DNA from: Proluteimonas luteida
Lineage (GTDB): Bacteria; Pseudomonadota; Gammaproteobacteria; Xanthomonadales; Xanthomonadaceae
Length of the DNA: 64,000 nt
Assembly (NCBI RefSeq): GCF_021191695.1
Contig: NZ_JAIWPT010000005.1
Location: 124,001 to 188,000, forward strand
Reading direction: 5' to 3'
Positions 9,168 through 17,720 of this stretch are shown one piece after another; positions within the stretch are counted from its first letter, which is position 1; each line of letters starts with the position of its first letter. Position numbers and translations under genes: made by a program. The notes under the pieces were generated by a model. That model ran no database searches, was not told the origin of the DNA, and saw nothing but the letters and a program-made list of their open reading frames with translations.

Positions 9168-10252
9168 GCATGCACGCGGCCGTCGATGCCGTGCACGATC
9201 CCGGCGTCCCGCCGCCGGTGCCGCCGGCCACTGCCGTGCCGCCCACGGGTGACGCGGACGCCGCGCTGCGCACGCATCCGCACGGCTTCGAACTGTTCGC
9301 CGCATTGCGCCTGCTCGAACGTACGCACCCGCAGCGTGCACCGCTGGGACGCTCCGCGCGCCCCGGCGAAGACATGGTTCGGCTGCGCCAGCCACCATCG
9401 CTGGCGTTCGCGCCGGGCGAGGTCGCCGGCTACCGCAGCGGCGACGCGGCCGGGCCCGCCGTACTCGACACGCCGGTGCTGGGGTTGTTCGGCCCGAACG
9501 GCCCGCTGCCGCTGCACCTGACCGAGTACGCGATCGAACGTGCCCAGAGCGCGCGCGACACCACGTTCCGCGCGTTCGCCGACGTGTTCCACCATCGCAT
9601 GCTGTCGCTGTTCTACCGTGCCTGGGCCGACGCCCAGCCGGTGGTGCAGGCGGAGCGCCGCGGCGACGACCGGTTCGCGTTCCATGTCGGCGCGCTGGTC
9701 GGCCTGCCGAGGCCCGGCGCCGGCGACGACCCGGTGGTCGCGACCGGCCTGCGCCACTTCGCCGGCCGGCTGGTCTCGCAGGTCCGCAACGCCGAAGGCC
9801 TGCGCGCCCTGCTGGTGCGTGCGTTCGACGTACCGGTCGAGATCGTCGGCTTCGTCGCCGAATGGATGCCGTTGCCGGACGAGGCGCGCCTGCGCCTGGG
9901 CCGGCGCACGGTCGCGACGCTCGGCGGCACCGCCGTGCTCGGCGCCCGCGTCCGCGGCGCGCAGCATCGCTTCCGGCTGCGTCTGGGTCCGCTGGATGCG
10001 CCCCGCTTCCGCGCGTTCCTGCCCGGCGGCGTCGCCTTGCGCGACCTGGCCGCGCTGGTGCGCGGCTATGTCGGCGACGGCCTGGACTGGGACGTGCAAC
10101 TGCTGCTGCGCGCCGTCGACGTGCCGACCACGCGCCTTGGCGTCGCGGGGCGGATGGGCCTGGACACCTGGCTTGGCCGCCGCGCCTGGGACCTCGACGA
10201 TGCCGGCGACGTGATCGTCCGGCCGGCCGCGCGCGCCCACAACGGACACTAG
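9164..10252 (+). CDS. tssG: T6SS baseplate protein TssG
   Basis: Baseplate wedge subunit partnering TssF, 362 residues. After a proline-rich N-terminal stretch of about 30 residues it shows the family blocks HGFELFAALRLLER, DMVRLRQPPSLAFAPGEV and LFGPNGPLPLHLTEYAIERA. The ATG at 9164 overlaps the tssF stop; homology starts within a few dozen residues of it. The proline-rich extension is common in high-GC genomes and has no clear role. Confidence 0.95.
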   Translation: MSMHAAVDAVHDPGVPPPVPPATAVPPTGDADAALRTHPHGFELFAALRLLERTHPQRAPLGRSARPGEDMVRLRQPPSLAFAPGEVAGYRSGDAAGPAVLDTPVLGLFGPNGPLPLHLTEYAIERAQSARDTTFRAFADVFHHRMLSLFYRAWADAQPVVQAERRGDDRFAFHVGALVGLPRPGAGDDPVVATGLRHFAGRLVSQVRNAEGLRALLVRAFDVPVEIVGFVAEWMPLPDEARLRLGRRTVATLGGTAVLGARVRGAQHRFRLRLGPLDAPRFRAFLPGGVALRDLAALVRGYVGDGLDWDVQLLLRAVDVPTTRLGVAGRMGLDTWLGRRAWDLDDAGDVIVRPAARAHNGH

Positions 10253-10261
10253 GAGACTCAC

Positions 10262-12988
10262 ATGGCGGAAATCAGCCGCAACGCGCTGTTCGGCAAGCTC
10301 AACCCCACGACCTACCGCGCGATCGAGAGCGCGACGGTGTTCTGCAAGCTGCGCGGCAATCCGTATGTCGAACTGGTGCACTGGGTCCACCAGCTGCTGC
10401 AGCTCGACGACTCGGACCTGCACCGCATCGTCCGCCACTTCGGCGTGGAGCCCTCGAAACTCGCGCGCGACGTCACCGCGGCGCTCGACCGGCTGCCGCG
10501 CGGCGCCACCGCGATCTCCGACCTGTCGTCGACGGTGGAGGACGCGGTCGAGCGCGCCTGGGTGTTCGCCACGCTGATGTTCGGCGAGGCGCAGGTGCGC
10601 AGCGGCTATCTGGTCGTCGGCGCACTGCGCACCCCGCAGCTGCGCAATGCCCTGCAGGCGATCTCCGCCGAGTTCGGCAAGCTCAAGCCCGAGGCGCTGA
10701 CCGACGGCTTCGACGCGATCGTCGGCGACTCGCCGGAAACCGGCCAGCGCGCCAGCGACGGTTTCGACCTCGGCGGCGCGCCCGGCGAGGCCAGCGGCGC
10801 GATCGCACCGGCGGCGATGGGCAAGCAGGAGGCGCTGAAGAAATTCACCACCGACCTGACCGAACAGGCGCGCAGCGGCAGGCTCGACCCGATCATCGGC
10901 CGCGACGATGAGATCCGCCAGGTCGTCGATATCCTGATGCGCAGGCGCCAGAACAACCCGATACTGATCGGCGAGGCCGGCGTCGGCAAGACCGCGGTGG
11001 TCGAGGGCTTCGCCCAGCGCATCGCCCGCGGCGACGTGCCGCCGGCGCTCAAGGAGGTCGAGCTGCGCGCGCTCGACGTCGGCCTGCTGCAGGCCGGCGC
11101 CAGCATGAAGGGCGAGTTCGAGCAGCGCCTGCGCGCGGTGATCGACGAAGTGCAGGCCAGCGCGAAGCCGATCATCCTGTTCGTCGACGAGACCCATACC
11201 CTGGTCGGCGCCGGCGGCGCGGCCGGCACCGGCGACGCCGCCAACCTGCTGAAACCCGCGCTCGCGCGCGGCACGCTGCGCACGATCGGCGCGACCACCT
11301 TCGCCGAGTACAAGAAGCACATCGAGAAGGACCCGGCGCTGACCCGGCGCTTCCAGTCGATCCAGGTCGACGAGCCCGACGAGATCAAGGCCGTGCTGAT
11401 GATGCGCGGCGTCGCCAGCACGATGGAGGCGCACCACAAGGTGCAGATCCTCGACGAGGCGCTGGAGGCCGCGGTCAAGCTGAGCCATCGCTACATTCCC
11501 GCGCGGCAGCTGCCGGACAAGTCGGTCAGCCTGCTCGACACCGCCTGCGCGCGCGTCGCGGTGAGCCTGCACGCGGTGCCGGCCGAGGTCGACGACAGCC
11601 AGCGCCGCATCGAATCGCTGCAGACCGAGCTTGCGATCATCGCCCGCGAGCAGGCCATCGGCATTCCCGTCGTCGAGCGCGAGGCCGCGTGTCGCGCGGC
11701 GCTGGATGCCGAGACCGCGCGCCTGGCCGGCCTGCAGCAGCGCTGGGAGGCGGAGAAGCGTCTGGTCGACGAGCTGCTCGCGCTGCGCGGCAGGCTGCGC
11801 CTTGGCGCGGCGCCGGTCGAGCGCACCGGCAGCGAACTGGAAGCGGCCGCCGATGCCGAGGCCGAGGACCTGGTGCCGCAACCCGGTGCCGAGGACCGCG
11901 CCGAGCTCTTGGCACGGCTGCGGAAGGTGCAGGCCGAACTCGCCGAGCTGCAGGGCGAGCATCCGCTGATCCTGCCGACGGTCGACTACCAGTCGGTCGC
12001 GGCCGTGGTCGGCGACTGGACCGGGATCCCGGTCGGGCGCATGGCGCGCAACGAGATCGAGACCGTGCTGCGGCTGCCGGAACTGCTGGGCAAGCGCGTC
12101 ATCGGCCAGGACCACGCGATGGAGATGATCGCCCGGCGCATCCAGACCAGCCGCGCCGGCATCGACAACCCGTCCAAGCCGATCGGCGTGTTCATGCTGG
12201 CCGGCACCTCCGGCGTCGGCAAGACCGAGACCGCGCTGGCGCTGGCCGAGGCCCTGTACGGCGGCGAGCAGAACCTGATCACCATCAACATGAGCGAGTA
12301 CCAGGAGGCGCATACGGTCTCCTCGCTCAAGGGTGCGCCGCCCGGCTACGTCGGCTACGGCGAGGGCGGCGTGCTGACCGAGGCCGTGCGCCGCAAGCCC
12401 TATTCGGTGGTGCTGCTCGACGAGGTCGAGAAAGCCCACCCGGACGTGCACGAACTGTTCTTCCAGGTCTTCGACAAGGGTGTCATGGAGGACGGCGAGG
12501 GCCGCCGCATCGACTTCCGCAACACCCTGATCCTGCTGACCACCAATGCCGGCACGGACATGATCGCCGGCCTGTGCGCCGACCCGGAGCTGATGCCGGA
12601 ACCCGAGGGCATGGCCAAGGCCCTGCGCGAGCCGCTGTTGAAGATCTTCCCGCCGGCGCTGCTGGGGCGGCTGGTGACGATTCCGTATTACCCGCTCAGC
12701 GACGCGATGCTGGGCGAGATCGTCAAGCTGCAGTTGAATCGCATCAAGAAGCGGGTGGAGCAGCGCTACAGGATCCCGTTCGAGTACGACGAGGACGTGG
12801 TGAAGCTGGTGGTGAGTCGCTGTACTGAGAGCGAGTCCGGTGGGCGGATGATCGACGCGATTTTGACCAACACGATGTTGCCGGAGATCAGCCGGGAGTT
12901 TCTGGGGCGGATGGTCGACGGAAGGGAGGTGTCGGGCGTGCGCGTGACGACGGCGGATGCCGGATTCGGGTACAGCTTCGATCGATGA
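10262..12988 (+). CDS. tssH: T6SS sheath-recycling ATPase TssH (ClpV)
   Basis: AAA+ Clp/Hsp100-type unfoldase, 908 residues, that dismantles contracted TssB/TssC sheath. The N-domain covers about residues 1-170. The first AAA module has Walker A GEAGVGKT at 237-244 and a Walker B ILFVDETHTL; a coiled middle domain follows (about 410-570); the second AAA module has GTSGVGKT at 648-655 and VVLLDEVEKAHPDV. It closes the first T6SS operon. The last 80 or so codons use visibly more AT-rich codons (TTG, TTT, GTG, AGT) than the rest, matching the lower-GC DNA that follows. Confidence 0.97.
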   Translation: MAEISRNALFGKLNPTTYRAIESATVFCKLRGNPYVELVHWVHQLLQLDDSDLHRIVRHFGVEPSKLARDVTAALDRLPRGATAISDLSSTVEDAVERAWVFATLMFGEAQVRSGYLVVGALRTPQLRNALQAISAEFGKLKPEALTDGFDAIVGDSPETGQRASDGFDLGGAPGEASGAIAPAAMGKQEALKKFTTDLTEQARSGRLDPIIGRDDEIRQVVDILMRRRQNNPILIGEAGVGKTAVVEGFAQRIARGDVPPALKEVELRALDVGLLQAGASMKGEFEQRLRAVIDEVQASAKPIILFVDETHTLVGAGGAAGTGDAANLLKPALARGTLRTIGATTFAEYKKHIEKDPALTRRFQSIQVDEPDEIKAVLMMRGVASTMEAHHKVQILDEALEAAVKLSHRYIPARQLPDKSVSLLDTACARVAVSLHAVPAEVDDSQRRIESLQTELAIIAREQAIGIPVVEREAACRAALDAETARLAGLQQRWEAEKRLVDELLALRGRLRLGAAPVERTGSELEAAADAEAEDLVPQPGAEDRAELLARLRKVQAELAELQGEHPLILPTVDYQSVAAVVGDWTGIPVGRMARNEIETVLRLPELLGKRVIGQDHAMEMIARRIQTSRAGIDNPSKPIGVFMLAGTSGVGKTETALALAEALYGGEQNLITINMSEYQEAHTVSSLKGAPPGYVGYGEGGVLTEAVRRKPYSVVLLDEVEKAHPDVHELFFQVFDKGVMEDGEGRRIDFRNTLILLTTNAGTDMIAGLCADPELMPEPEGMAKALREPLLKIFPPALLGRLVTIPYYPLSDAMLGEIVKLQLNRIKKRVEQRYRIPFEYDEDVVKLVVSRCTESESGGRMIDAILTNTMLPEISREFLGRMVDGREVSGVRVTTADAGFGYSFDR

Positions 12989-13222
12989 TCCAGAGACACC
13001 CGGGTTGACGATCCGAATCGCGGCGATTGAGCGGGGACATCCGGTGGTGTCCGAATCGACCAGGTCCGGTGTCGGCGTCGCGGAGTTCGGGCGGGAGTGA
13101 GGTGGCAATCTGTTCCCGTGGGTTCGGACGGGAGTCGTGCGACGGGATCGCGTTTGATCGGATGTGACTGCGTGCGACGGAAGGGAGTTGGGTCTGTCAG
13201 ACGGCAAGCGTGAAGGAGTTCC

Positions 13223-13789
13223 ATGCCTTACGAAAGTATCAGCAAGAATGTACCGATGGAAATCGGCAAGGGGGCGCGCCTGAAGCACAGGGGCGAGGGT
13301 ACGTGGACGGTGAGCAGTGCATTCTCTGGATCGGGTTCGGTCAAGGTAACTCTTGTTCTGCTGGACGAATCATCGGGCAACCTCTTCTACAACAAGCATG
13401 TCCGGCGTCGAGGCGAGGATGCCGATTTCATCAGGAAGTTGAGGAATCCAGGAAAGAACGACGGGGACTACGGATACGCGATATCCGAGGTCGGACTAAA
13501 GGCAGTCACGGCGAATTTGAACAAATTCACGGTGATCAGCTTGGAGAGGATCGACTTGTCGCACATGCTTTTCAAGATGGCCGAAGCCCTTCACGCGGCG
13601 AGCAGCAAGATTCCATTGAAGGTCTACCAGAACCATCTCACGGAGGTGGATTTCGTGGTTGGCGGATCCGTCGTCCTGGTGGATGGGCAGAAGGAGTCCC
13701 TGTCGTCGAGTATCGGAATCGGCGGGACGAAGACGGCGGACGACGGAGTGAACATGACGTTCGAGATCAGTCACGGAGTGTCCGTATGA
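13223..13789 (+). CDS. Hypothetical protein downstream of tssH
   Basis: A 188-residue protein I do not recognise. It has no signal peptide or membrane segment; the second half looks beta-rich (FVVGGSVVLVDGQKESLSSSIGIGGTKT). The start at 13223 has GGAG six bases upstream. Base and codon use are clearly less GC-rich than in the T6SS genes, suggesting later acquisition. It follows tssH after 234 bases and precedes the metalloprotease gene by 93 bases. Its position suggests an effector-related, immunity or adaptor role; the sequence itself does not show which. Confidence 0.7.
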   Translation: MPYESISKNVPMEIGKGARLKHRGEGTWTVSSAFSGSGSVKVTLVLLDESSGNLFYNKHVRRRGEDADFIRKLRNPGKNDGDYGYAISEVGLKAVTANLNKFTVISLERIDLSHMLFKMAEALHAASSKIPLKVYQNHLTEVDFVVGGSVVLVDGQKESLSSSIGIGGTKTADDGVNMTFEISHGVSV

Positions 13790-13882
13790 ACGGGCTGCGA
13801 GAGCCGAGCCCGGGTCCGGGTCCGGCCTGAAGGAGTTCCGTCGGAGCGTGAGTTCCCGATATCGACCCGGAGGATGTTCCTT

Positions 13883-15013
13883 ATGCCCGAAATAAAATCG
13901 TTCGTTCCCATGACGGGGCGTGGTGCCTTCGATGCCGCCTATCTGGATGGAACAGGCGCCATGGTCATCACGGTCAAGGTCTTTCCGAACTACGAGAATC
14001 GCGTCATCGAAGGAGTGTCCTGGTCGGAAACGGACAAGGTGAAGTTCGAACTGGCCGCCAAGTCCGCGGTCAGCGAGCACTGGAACTACAAGCATCACCT
14101 CGTCAATCGAAAGAAGAATCCGATGAGGAGGGTCGCGGTGCTGTTCAACGTGCAGTTCGTGCGCACCAGGAGCGAAGCGACCGTCATCATGAACGTGCCG
14201 AGATACTCTTCGGCATACGGCCCAGGGGAACTCGCGCGTTGCGACTCCTACGTGGGTTTGAGCCAGATTGACAGTGGCAACATCGCCGCGCAATCGACCG
14301 CCATGGTTCATAGCGAGTCCACCGGCCTCGTCAATGTCAAGTTGACCGAGGCGGGCAACGTGTCGCGCGACGAACGCCGTCGGATCGAAGCGCTGTTCCC
14401 GCCGCTCGGCCTCGATGCCATGGCGCTGAACCCCCATGGCGTCCTGACGCCGCAAGTGAAGGTCGACCTCGCGAACCTGGGATTCCGCATCAAGACCGGG
14501 CCACCCTCGCGCCCGCTGGTTCCGCTGGTGGTGAAAGCGCGTTACAGTGCGGCGAACGGTGCGTCGGCCGGAAAGGTGGTCAAGCAGATGCGCGCAGTGC
14601 GCGATCAGTTGCTGGCGTTCGGTGTGTGCAACCCGGTGAGTGTCGATCCATCACCGCTCAACGACCTGAATCTTCCTGGTGCCGGATCCATCGGGCTGGA
14701 GTGCGACCTGGCCTTCGAGACCACCTTCGACGACGACATGTGGATGAACATCTTCGCCCATGAGTACGGGCACATGCTGGGTCTTCCGGACGAGTATGAC
14801 GCGCCGCCGGCTCCCGGCGACACTTCCTCGAAAGCGATCGCCATCAGGCGGTTCCTGGCGATGTGCCAGGTTCACGATGCCACGAAACCGGCAATGGGAA
14901 TGATGACTACGAGCATCATGTGCAAGGGCCGCGACATCCTCCCCTGTCATATGCTGCCCGCACTCGAGGCGATGACTCGTATCACCAATGAGGAAGGCTG
15001 GACCGTCGGTTGA
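13883..15013 (+). CDS. Putative metzincin-like zinc metalloprotease, candidate T6SS effector
   Basis: A 376-residue protein without a signal peptide. Near the C-terminus it has HEYGHMLGLPDEY (residues 293-305), a metzincin-type zinc site HExxHxxGxxD in which His293 and His297 bind zinc, Glu294 is the base and Asp303 is the likely third ligand; SIMCKG at 344-349 is a plausible Met-turn (Met346). The first 200 residues match nothing I recognise. A GGAGG at 13869-13873 is fused to an ATG at 13874 but is nine bases from the ATG at 13883, so the latter is chosen. Lack of an export signal, island-like base composition and the position next to tssH suggest delivery by the T6SS. Function as a toxin is inference. 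Confidence 0.75.
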   Translation: MPEIKSFVPMTGRGAFDAAYLDGTGAMVITVKVFPNYENRVIEGVSWSETDKVKFELAAKSAVSEHWNYKHHLVNRKKNPMRRVAVLFNVQFVRTRSEATVIMNVPRYSSAYGPGELARCDSYVGLSQIDSGNIAAQSTAMVHSESTGLVNVKLTEAGNVSRDERRRIEALFPPLGLDAMALNPHGVLTPQVKVDLANLGFRIKTGPPSRPLVPLVVKARYSAANGASAGKVVKQMRAVRDQLLAFGVCNPVSVDPSPLNDLNLPGAGSIGLECDLAFETTFDDDMWMNIFAHEYGHMLGLPDEYDAPPAPGDTSSKAIAIRRFLAMCQVHDATKPAMGMMTTSIMCKGRDILPCHMLPALEAMTRITNEEGWTVG

Positions 15014-15418
15014 GGAGGTGGATGCGAGCCGGCATCCGGGAAGAAGCGGGAAGCGACGGCGGAAAGAACGGTGCCAGGTTCACTTCGGCAGGGCCTGCGC
15101 GAACGAGCGCAGACTTGTAGCTTCATGGGGTCGCGGCAGTGTTCCGTATTTGCGAATCCTCACCTGATACGCATGAGATGAATTGACGCGCCAGCGTGCG
15201 GGCGGCGAAGCAACATCTTCGGGTCCAGGTTCGACTCGGCGGGCTGCGCGGAGAGTGTTCGCGGTGGCTGGTCGTCCAGTGGGCCTGCCGGAAGTGCGCA
15301 GGGCGCTACACACCTTGGGTTTCTTCGTTCTCGACAGCGAACTGTACCTGGCATCGTTGACCCGTCTTGCGTGCGAAGCCGGCGTCACGTTTCCGCTCTG
15401 CTTCTGCTGGGGTTCCGC
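15014..15418. other. Intergenic region with one arm of a 14-base direct repeat
   Basis: A 405-base stretch of lower GC. It contains AACGGTGCCAGGTT at 15067-15080, repeated exactly at 16252-16265. An open frame of 79 codons at 15183-15422 has no recognisable product and no good ribosome-binding site, so no gene is called. Possibly a relic of mobile DNA. Confidence 0.45.
15067..15080 (+). repeat. Direct repeat, left copy
   Basis: AACGGTGCCAGGTT, followed by CACTT. The identical 14 bases recur at 16252-16265 in the same orientation. The pair brackets the unknown gene at 15419-16000. Confidence 0.55.
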
Positions 15419-16000
15419 ATGAGATTGAACGCCATCTATATTGCTGAGGACACGGCCGGACATGGCGGTTCCCTGGTCTTTCCCAGGGTCAGCACCTGCG
15501 TGGCGGTGGTTGTCAGGCTGCCCGCTGAACTGGTGGGTTGGCACGTCACTACCGGCACGCTTGCTACGATCGAAAGCAACAAGAACAGCGCGCAGGGCGC
15601 GGCCAAGTTCATCGAGTATGCCGGCGCCGTACAGGATACCGATGAGCTTTACATCGTTGGACATGTCGGCAACCACGATCCCGGGGCCGTTCGCGACTGG
15701 GTCAATCGCGGGTTGGGCGTGGACATGGCGGCAAAGGCGTTCGATGTCGCATCCCACTCCAAGGCCAAGCCGGGTGGTGAGTACCACATTTTTTTCGGGC
15801 ATGCCGGTGGTGGCGACCCGGTCATTTCCTTCAAAAAGTCGAAAAAGACAACGCAAGGCCAGCTCGTCGGTGGCGACGCGAATGCGCCGCAGGGTTTGCC
15901 CGATAACCTGGGAAGGGGCTACGTTCCGGTCCACAATCGCAGCTCGTCCTTGACCGTGCAAAACGTGCATGTGCTGCGGAAGCACTTCGTGAACCTGTAA
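15419..16000 (+). CDS. Hypothetical protein
   Basis: A 193-residue protein I do not recognise. It begins MRLNAIYIAEDTAGHGGS and includes ELYIVGHVGNHDPGAVRDWVNRGLGVDM, with several His and Gly residues but no known catalytic motif. No signal peptide or membrane segment is evident. The frame is open from 15371; the ATG at 15419 is preferred since GGGG lies shortly upstream and the earlier start has none, but this is uncertain. It lies in the lower-GC island and inside a pair of 14-base direct repeats. It could be an effector, an immunity protein or a passenger gene. Confidence 0.6.
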   Translation: MRLNAIYIAEDTAGHGGSLVFPRVSTCVAVVVRLPAELVGWHVTTGTLATIESNKNSAQGAAKFIEYAGAVQDTDELYIVGHVGNHDPGAVRDWVNRGLGVDMAAKAFDVASHSKAKPGGEYHIFFGHAGGGDPVISFKKSKKTTQGQLVGGDANAPQGLPDNLGRGYVPVHNRSSSLTVQNVHVLRKHFVNL

Positions 16001-16422
16001 ACGAACCGCGTGAGGAGCCCAGGACCGACTTGTGTGTGTGGACGATGGCGCTGCAACGGCCCACCAGAGCCAGCCTGGTTAGGTCATTGGGCGGTCTCAA
16101 TAATCAAGTGCGGCGCGTGATTTGAACCCGGCGATTTCCTTCTCCATCGTCTCCTGTGGCGCAGCCCGCCCCGGTATCTTTCGCGGTCGCCCCTTGCATC
16201 CGCGATCCGCACATCCCGGGCCGTGGCGCACGGCGTTCGTCAATGGCTGGTAACGGTGCCAGGTTGACCTGGCCTCAATGCGGCCGGCCCCATTTCGGCC
16301 GATGTCGCAGCGCCCGGCCATGGCGGCCGATCTGCACCAATTGAAGCCGCAAGTGGACTCGTCTCCGTTCCTCTGCATTGTCTCCCGCCACCCGGCCCGT
16401 CATGCCGGGGACGCAGCACTGC
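16001..16422. other. Intergenic region, right repeat arm, no gene seen
   Basis: About 420 bases between the unknown gene and the promoter-like element at 16423. It holds the right copy of the 14-base repeat (16252-16265). Open frames here are short, on either strand, and show no recognisable protein. Composition rises back towards the GC content of the flanking genome. Confidence 0.45.
16252..16265 (+). repeat. Direct repeat, right copy
   Basis: AACGGTGCCAGGTT, identical to 15067-15080 and in the same orientation, here followed by GACCT. Confidence 0.55.
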
Positions 16423-16462
16423 TGAGACGAACTGTCGCCTGCCGACCATGCCGAAGCCCTAA
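16423..16462 (+). promoter_or_regulatory. Candidate T6SS promoter element, copy 2 (PLC-like gene)
   Basis: TGAGACGAACTGTCGCC at 16423-16439 and CCTAA at 16458-16462, at the same spacing as copy 1; both copies also carry TCCGC two to three bases after the second block. It lies about 97 bases before the chosen start of the PLC-like gene. Sharing this element with the secretion operons links the PLC-like protein to the T6SS. Confidence 0.72.
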
Positions 16463-16558
16463 CGTCCGCAGTTTCCCGGTCGACTCCGCATGGCCGCGTC
16501 CTCCTTCCGGAAGGTGCCCGCGTGCGTGTCGCCCTCGATCGCGATGGAGAATCCCGAT

Positions 16559-17656
16559 ATGCCGCTGCTCTACCAGAACCTCGGCTGGAGCCGACGCCTG
16601 TACGAAACCGTGTTCGCCGGGGCCCACGACGCCTCGATCACGTCGGGCTCGTCGTGTGCGCAGACCCAGTCGCTGGACATCGCCGACCAGGCGCGTGCCG
16701 GTGTGCGGCTGTTCGATCTGCGGATCATCGCGCAGGCGACCCCGGGCGGCCCCAGGCACGTCGGCTATCACGGCAGCCCGGGCGGCAAGAAGGTGGGCAC
16801 CCTGGCGGTGCCGCGCAATGCCCAGCAGCAGGTCGTCACCCACGCGAAGATCACCGGCGAGTTCGGCCTTGGCCTGTCGGAGATGCTGGACCAAGCCAGG
16901 CACTTCGTCACTTTCAGCGGCGAGTTCCTGATCTTCAAGTTCGACAAGTGCACCAACTACGCGCTGATCGCCGACGAGTGCGTGCAGCGACTTGGCGACG
17001 CCATCTACAAACCCATCGGCAAGGAGTTCGGCAAGCTCACGCTTGGGGACCTGTCGGGCAAGGTGGTCTGCGTGTTCAACGACAGCGCGCTGCCGAACAT
17101 GGCGGCGCTGGGTGCGCAGGACGGGATCCTCGGGTTCCGCAGCCTGCGCGGGGAGAAGAACAGTGTCGGTGCGTACGATCCGCTCTATGCGGGACTGCAG
17201 TACTACGGCAAGGGCGGTACCAGCCCCCTGAACATCTGGAAGACCAAGGCCGGGAAGATCGACGAGAACGAGGAGAAGCAGCGCAAGATGTTGCTGGCGA
17301 TGGCCGCGCAGGCCAATGACGACAGCCCGAACGTGCTGGGGATGATGTACTGGACATCCACCGGTTCGATATCGAGCATCGCCAGTCGCAACCGGGTGAT
17401 GTGGGGCGCGACCGGCGTGCGGCGCATGGAGCAGCTGTGGGAGGAGGGCCTGGAGGCGTCGATCCGCCTGCAGGCCGAGCGCGACCGGATCCGGGTGATG
17501 CGTCACGGCGGGATTCCGCGGCTGAAGGCCTACTTTCCGAACATCGTGATGATCGACTTCGCCGATCCGGACAAGTGCCAGACCATCTATGATCTGAATA
17601 CCGCCGCCGACGCGAGACTGATCCGGGCCTATTCGGACTGGCGTTCGGCGGCCTGA
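16559..17656 (+). CDS. PI-PLC-like phosphodiesterase, candidate T6SS lipase effector
   Basis: A 365-residue protein with the N-terminal signature of the phosphatidylinositol-specific phospholipase C X-domain superfamily: GAHDAS (His23, Asp24), GVRLFDLR (Asp53, Arg55) and VGYHG (His71), which supply the two catalytic His residues and the acidic partner. There is no export signal, so a phospholipase acting on its own cytosol is unlikely; delivery into target cells by the T6SS is plausible. The ATG at 16559 is chosen because GGAGA lies eight bases upstream; the frame is open to 16490. It has its own copy of the T6SS promoter-like element. Substrate and toxicity are inference. Confidence 0.78.
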   Translation: MPLLYQNLGWSRRLYETVFAGAHDASITSGSSCAQTQSLDIADQARAGVRLFDLRIIAQATPGGPRHVGYHGSPGGKKVGTLAVPRNAQQQVVTHAKITGEFGLGLSEMLDQARHFVTFSGEFLIFKFDKCTNYALIADECVQRLGDAIYKPIGKEFGKLTLGDLSGKVVCVFNDSALPNMAALGAQDGILGFRSLRGEKNSVGAYDPLYAGLQYYGKGGTSPLNIWKTKAGKIDENEEKQRKMLLAMAAQANDDSPNVLGMMYWTSTGSISSIASRNRVMWGATGVRRMEQLWEEGLEASIRLQAERDRIRVMRHGGIPRLKAYFPNIVMIDFADPDKCQTIYDLNTAADARLIRAYSDWRSAA

Positions 17657-17720
17657 CAGCACCTCGCCGAGGAAATGTCGGCGCGGTCGCCGGCATTCCA
17701 CAAAGCGCGTGGGGGGAATG

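Noticed and set aside
15183..15422. 79-codon open frame ending on the start of the gene at 15419 (ATGA overlap)
   Set aside because: No family similarity, no good ribosome-binding site, and basic, low-information composition. The overlap alone is not enough evidence.
17672..17681. GAAATGTCGG before the first kinase gene, identical to part of the shared promoter element
   Set aside because: The TGAGACG half is absent and no CCTAA-like block lies at the right distance, so it is not counted as a sixth copy.
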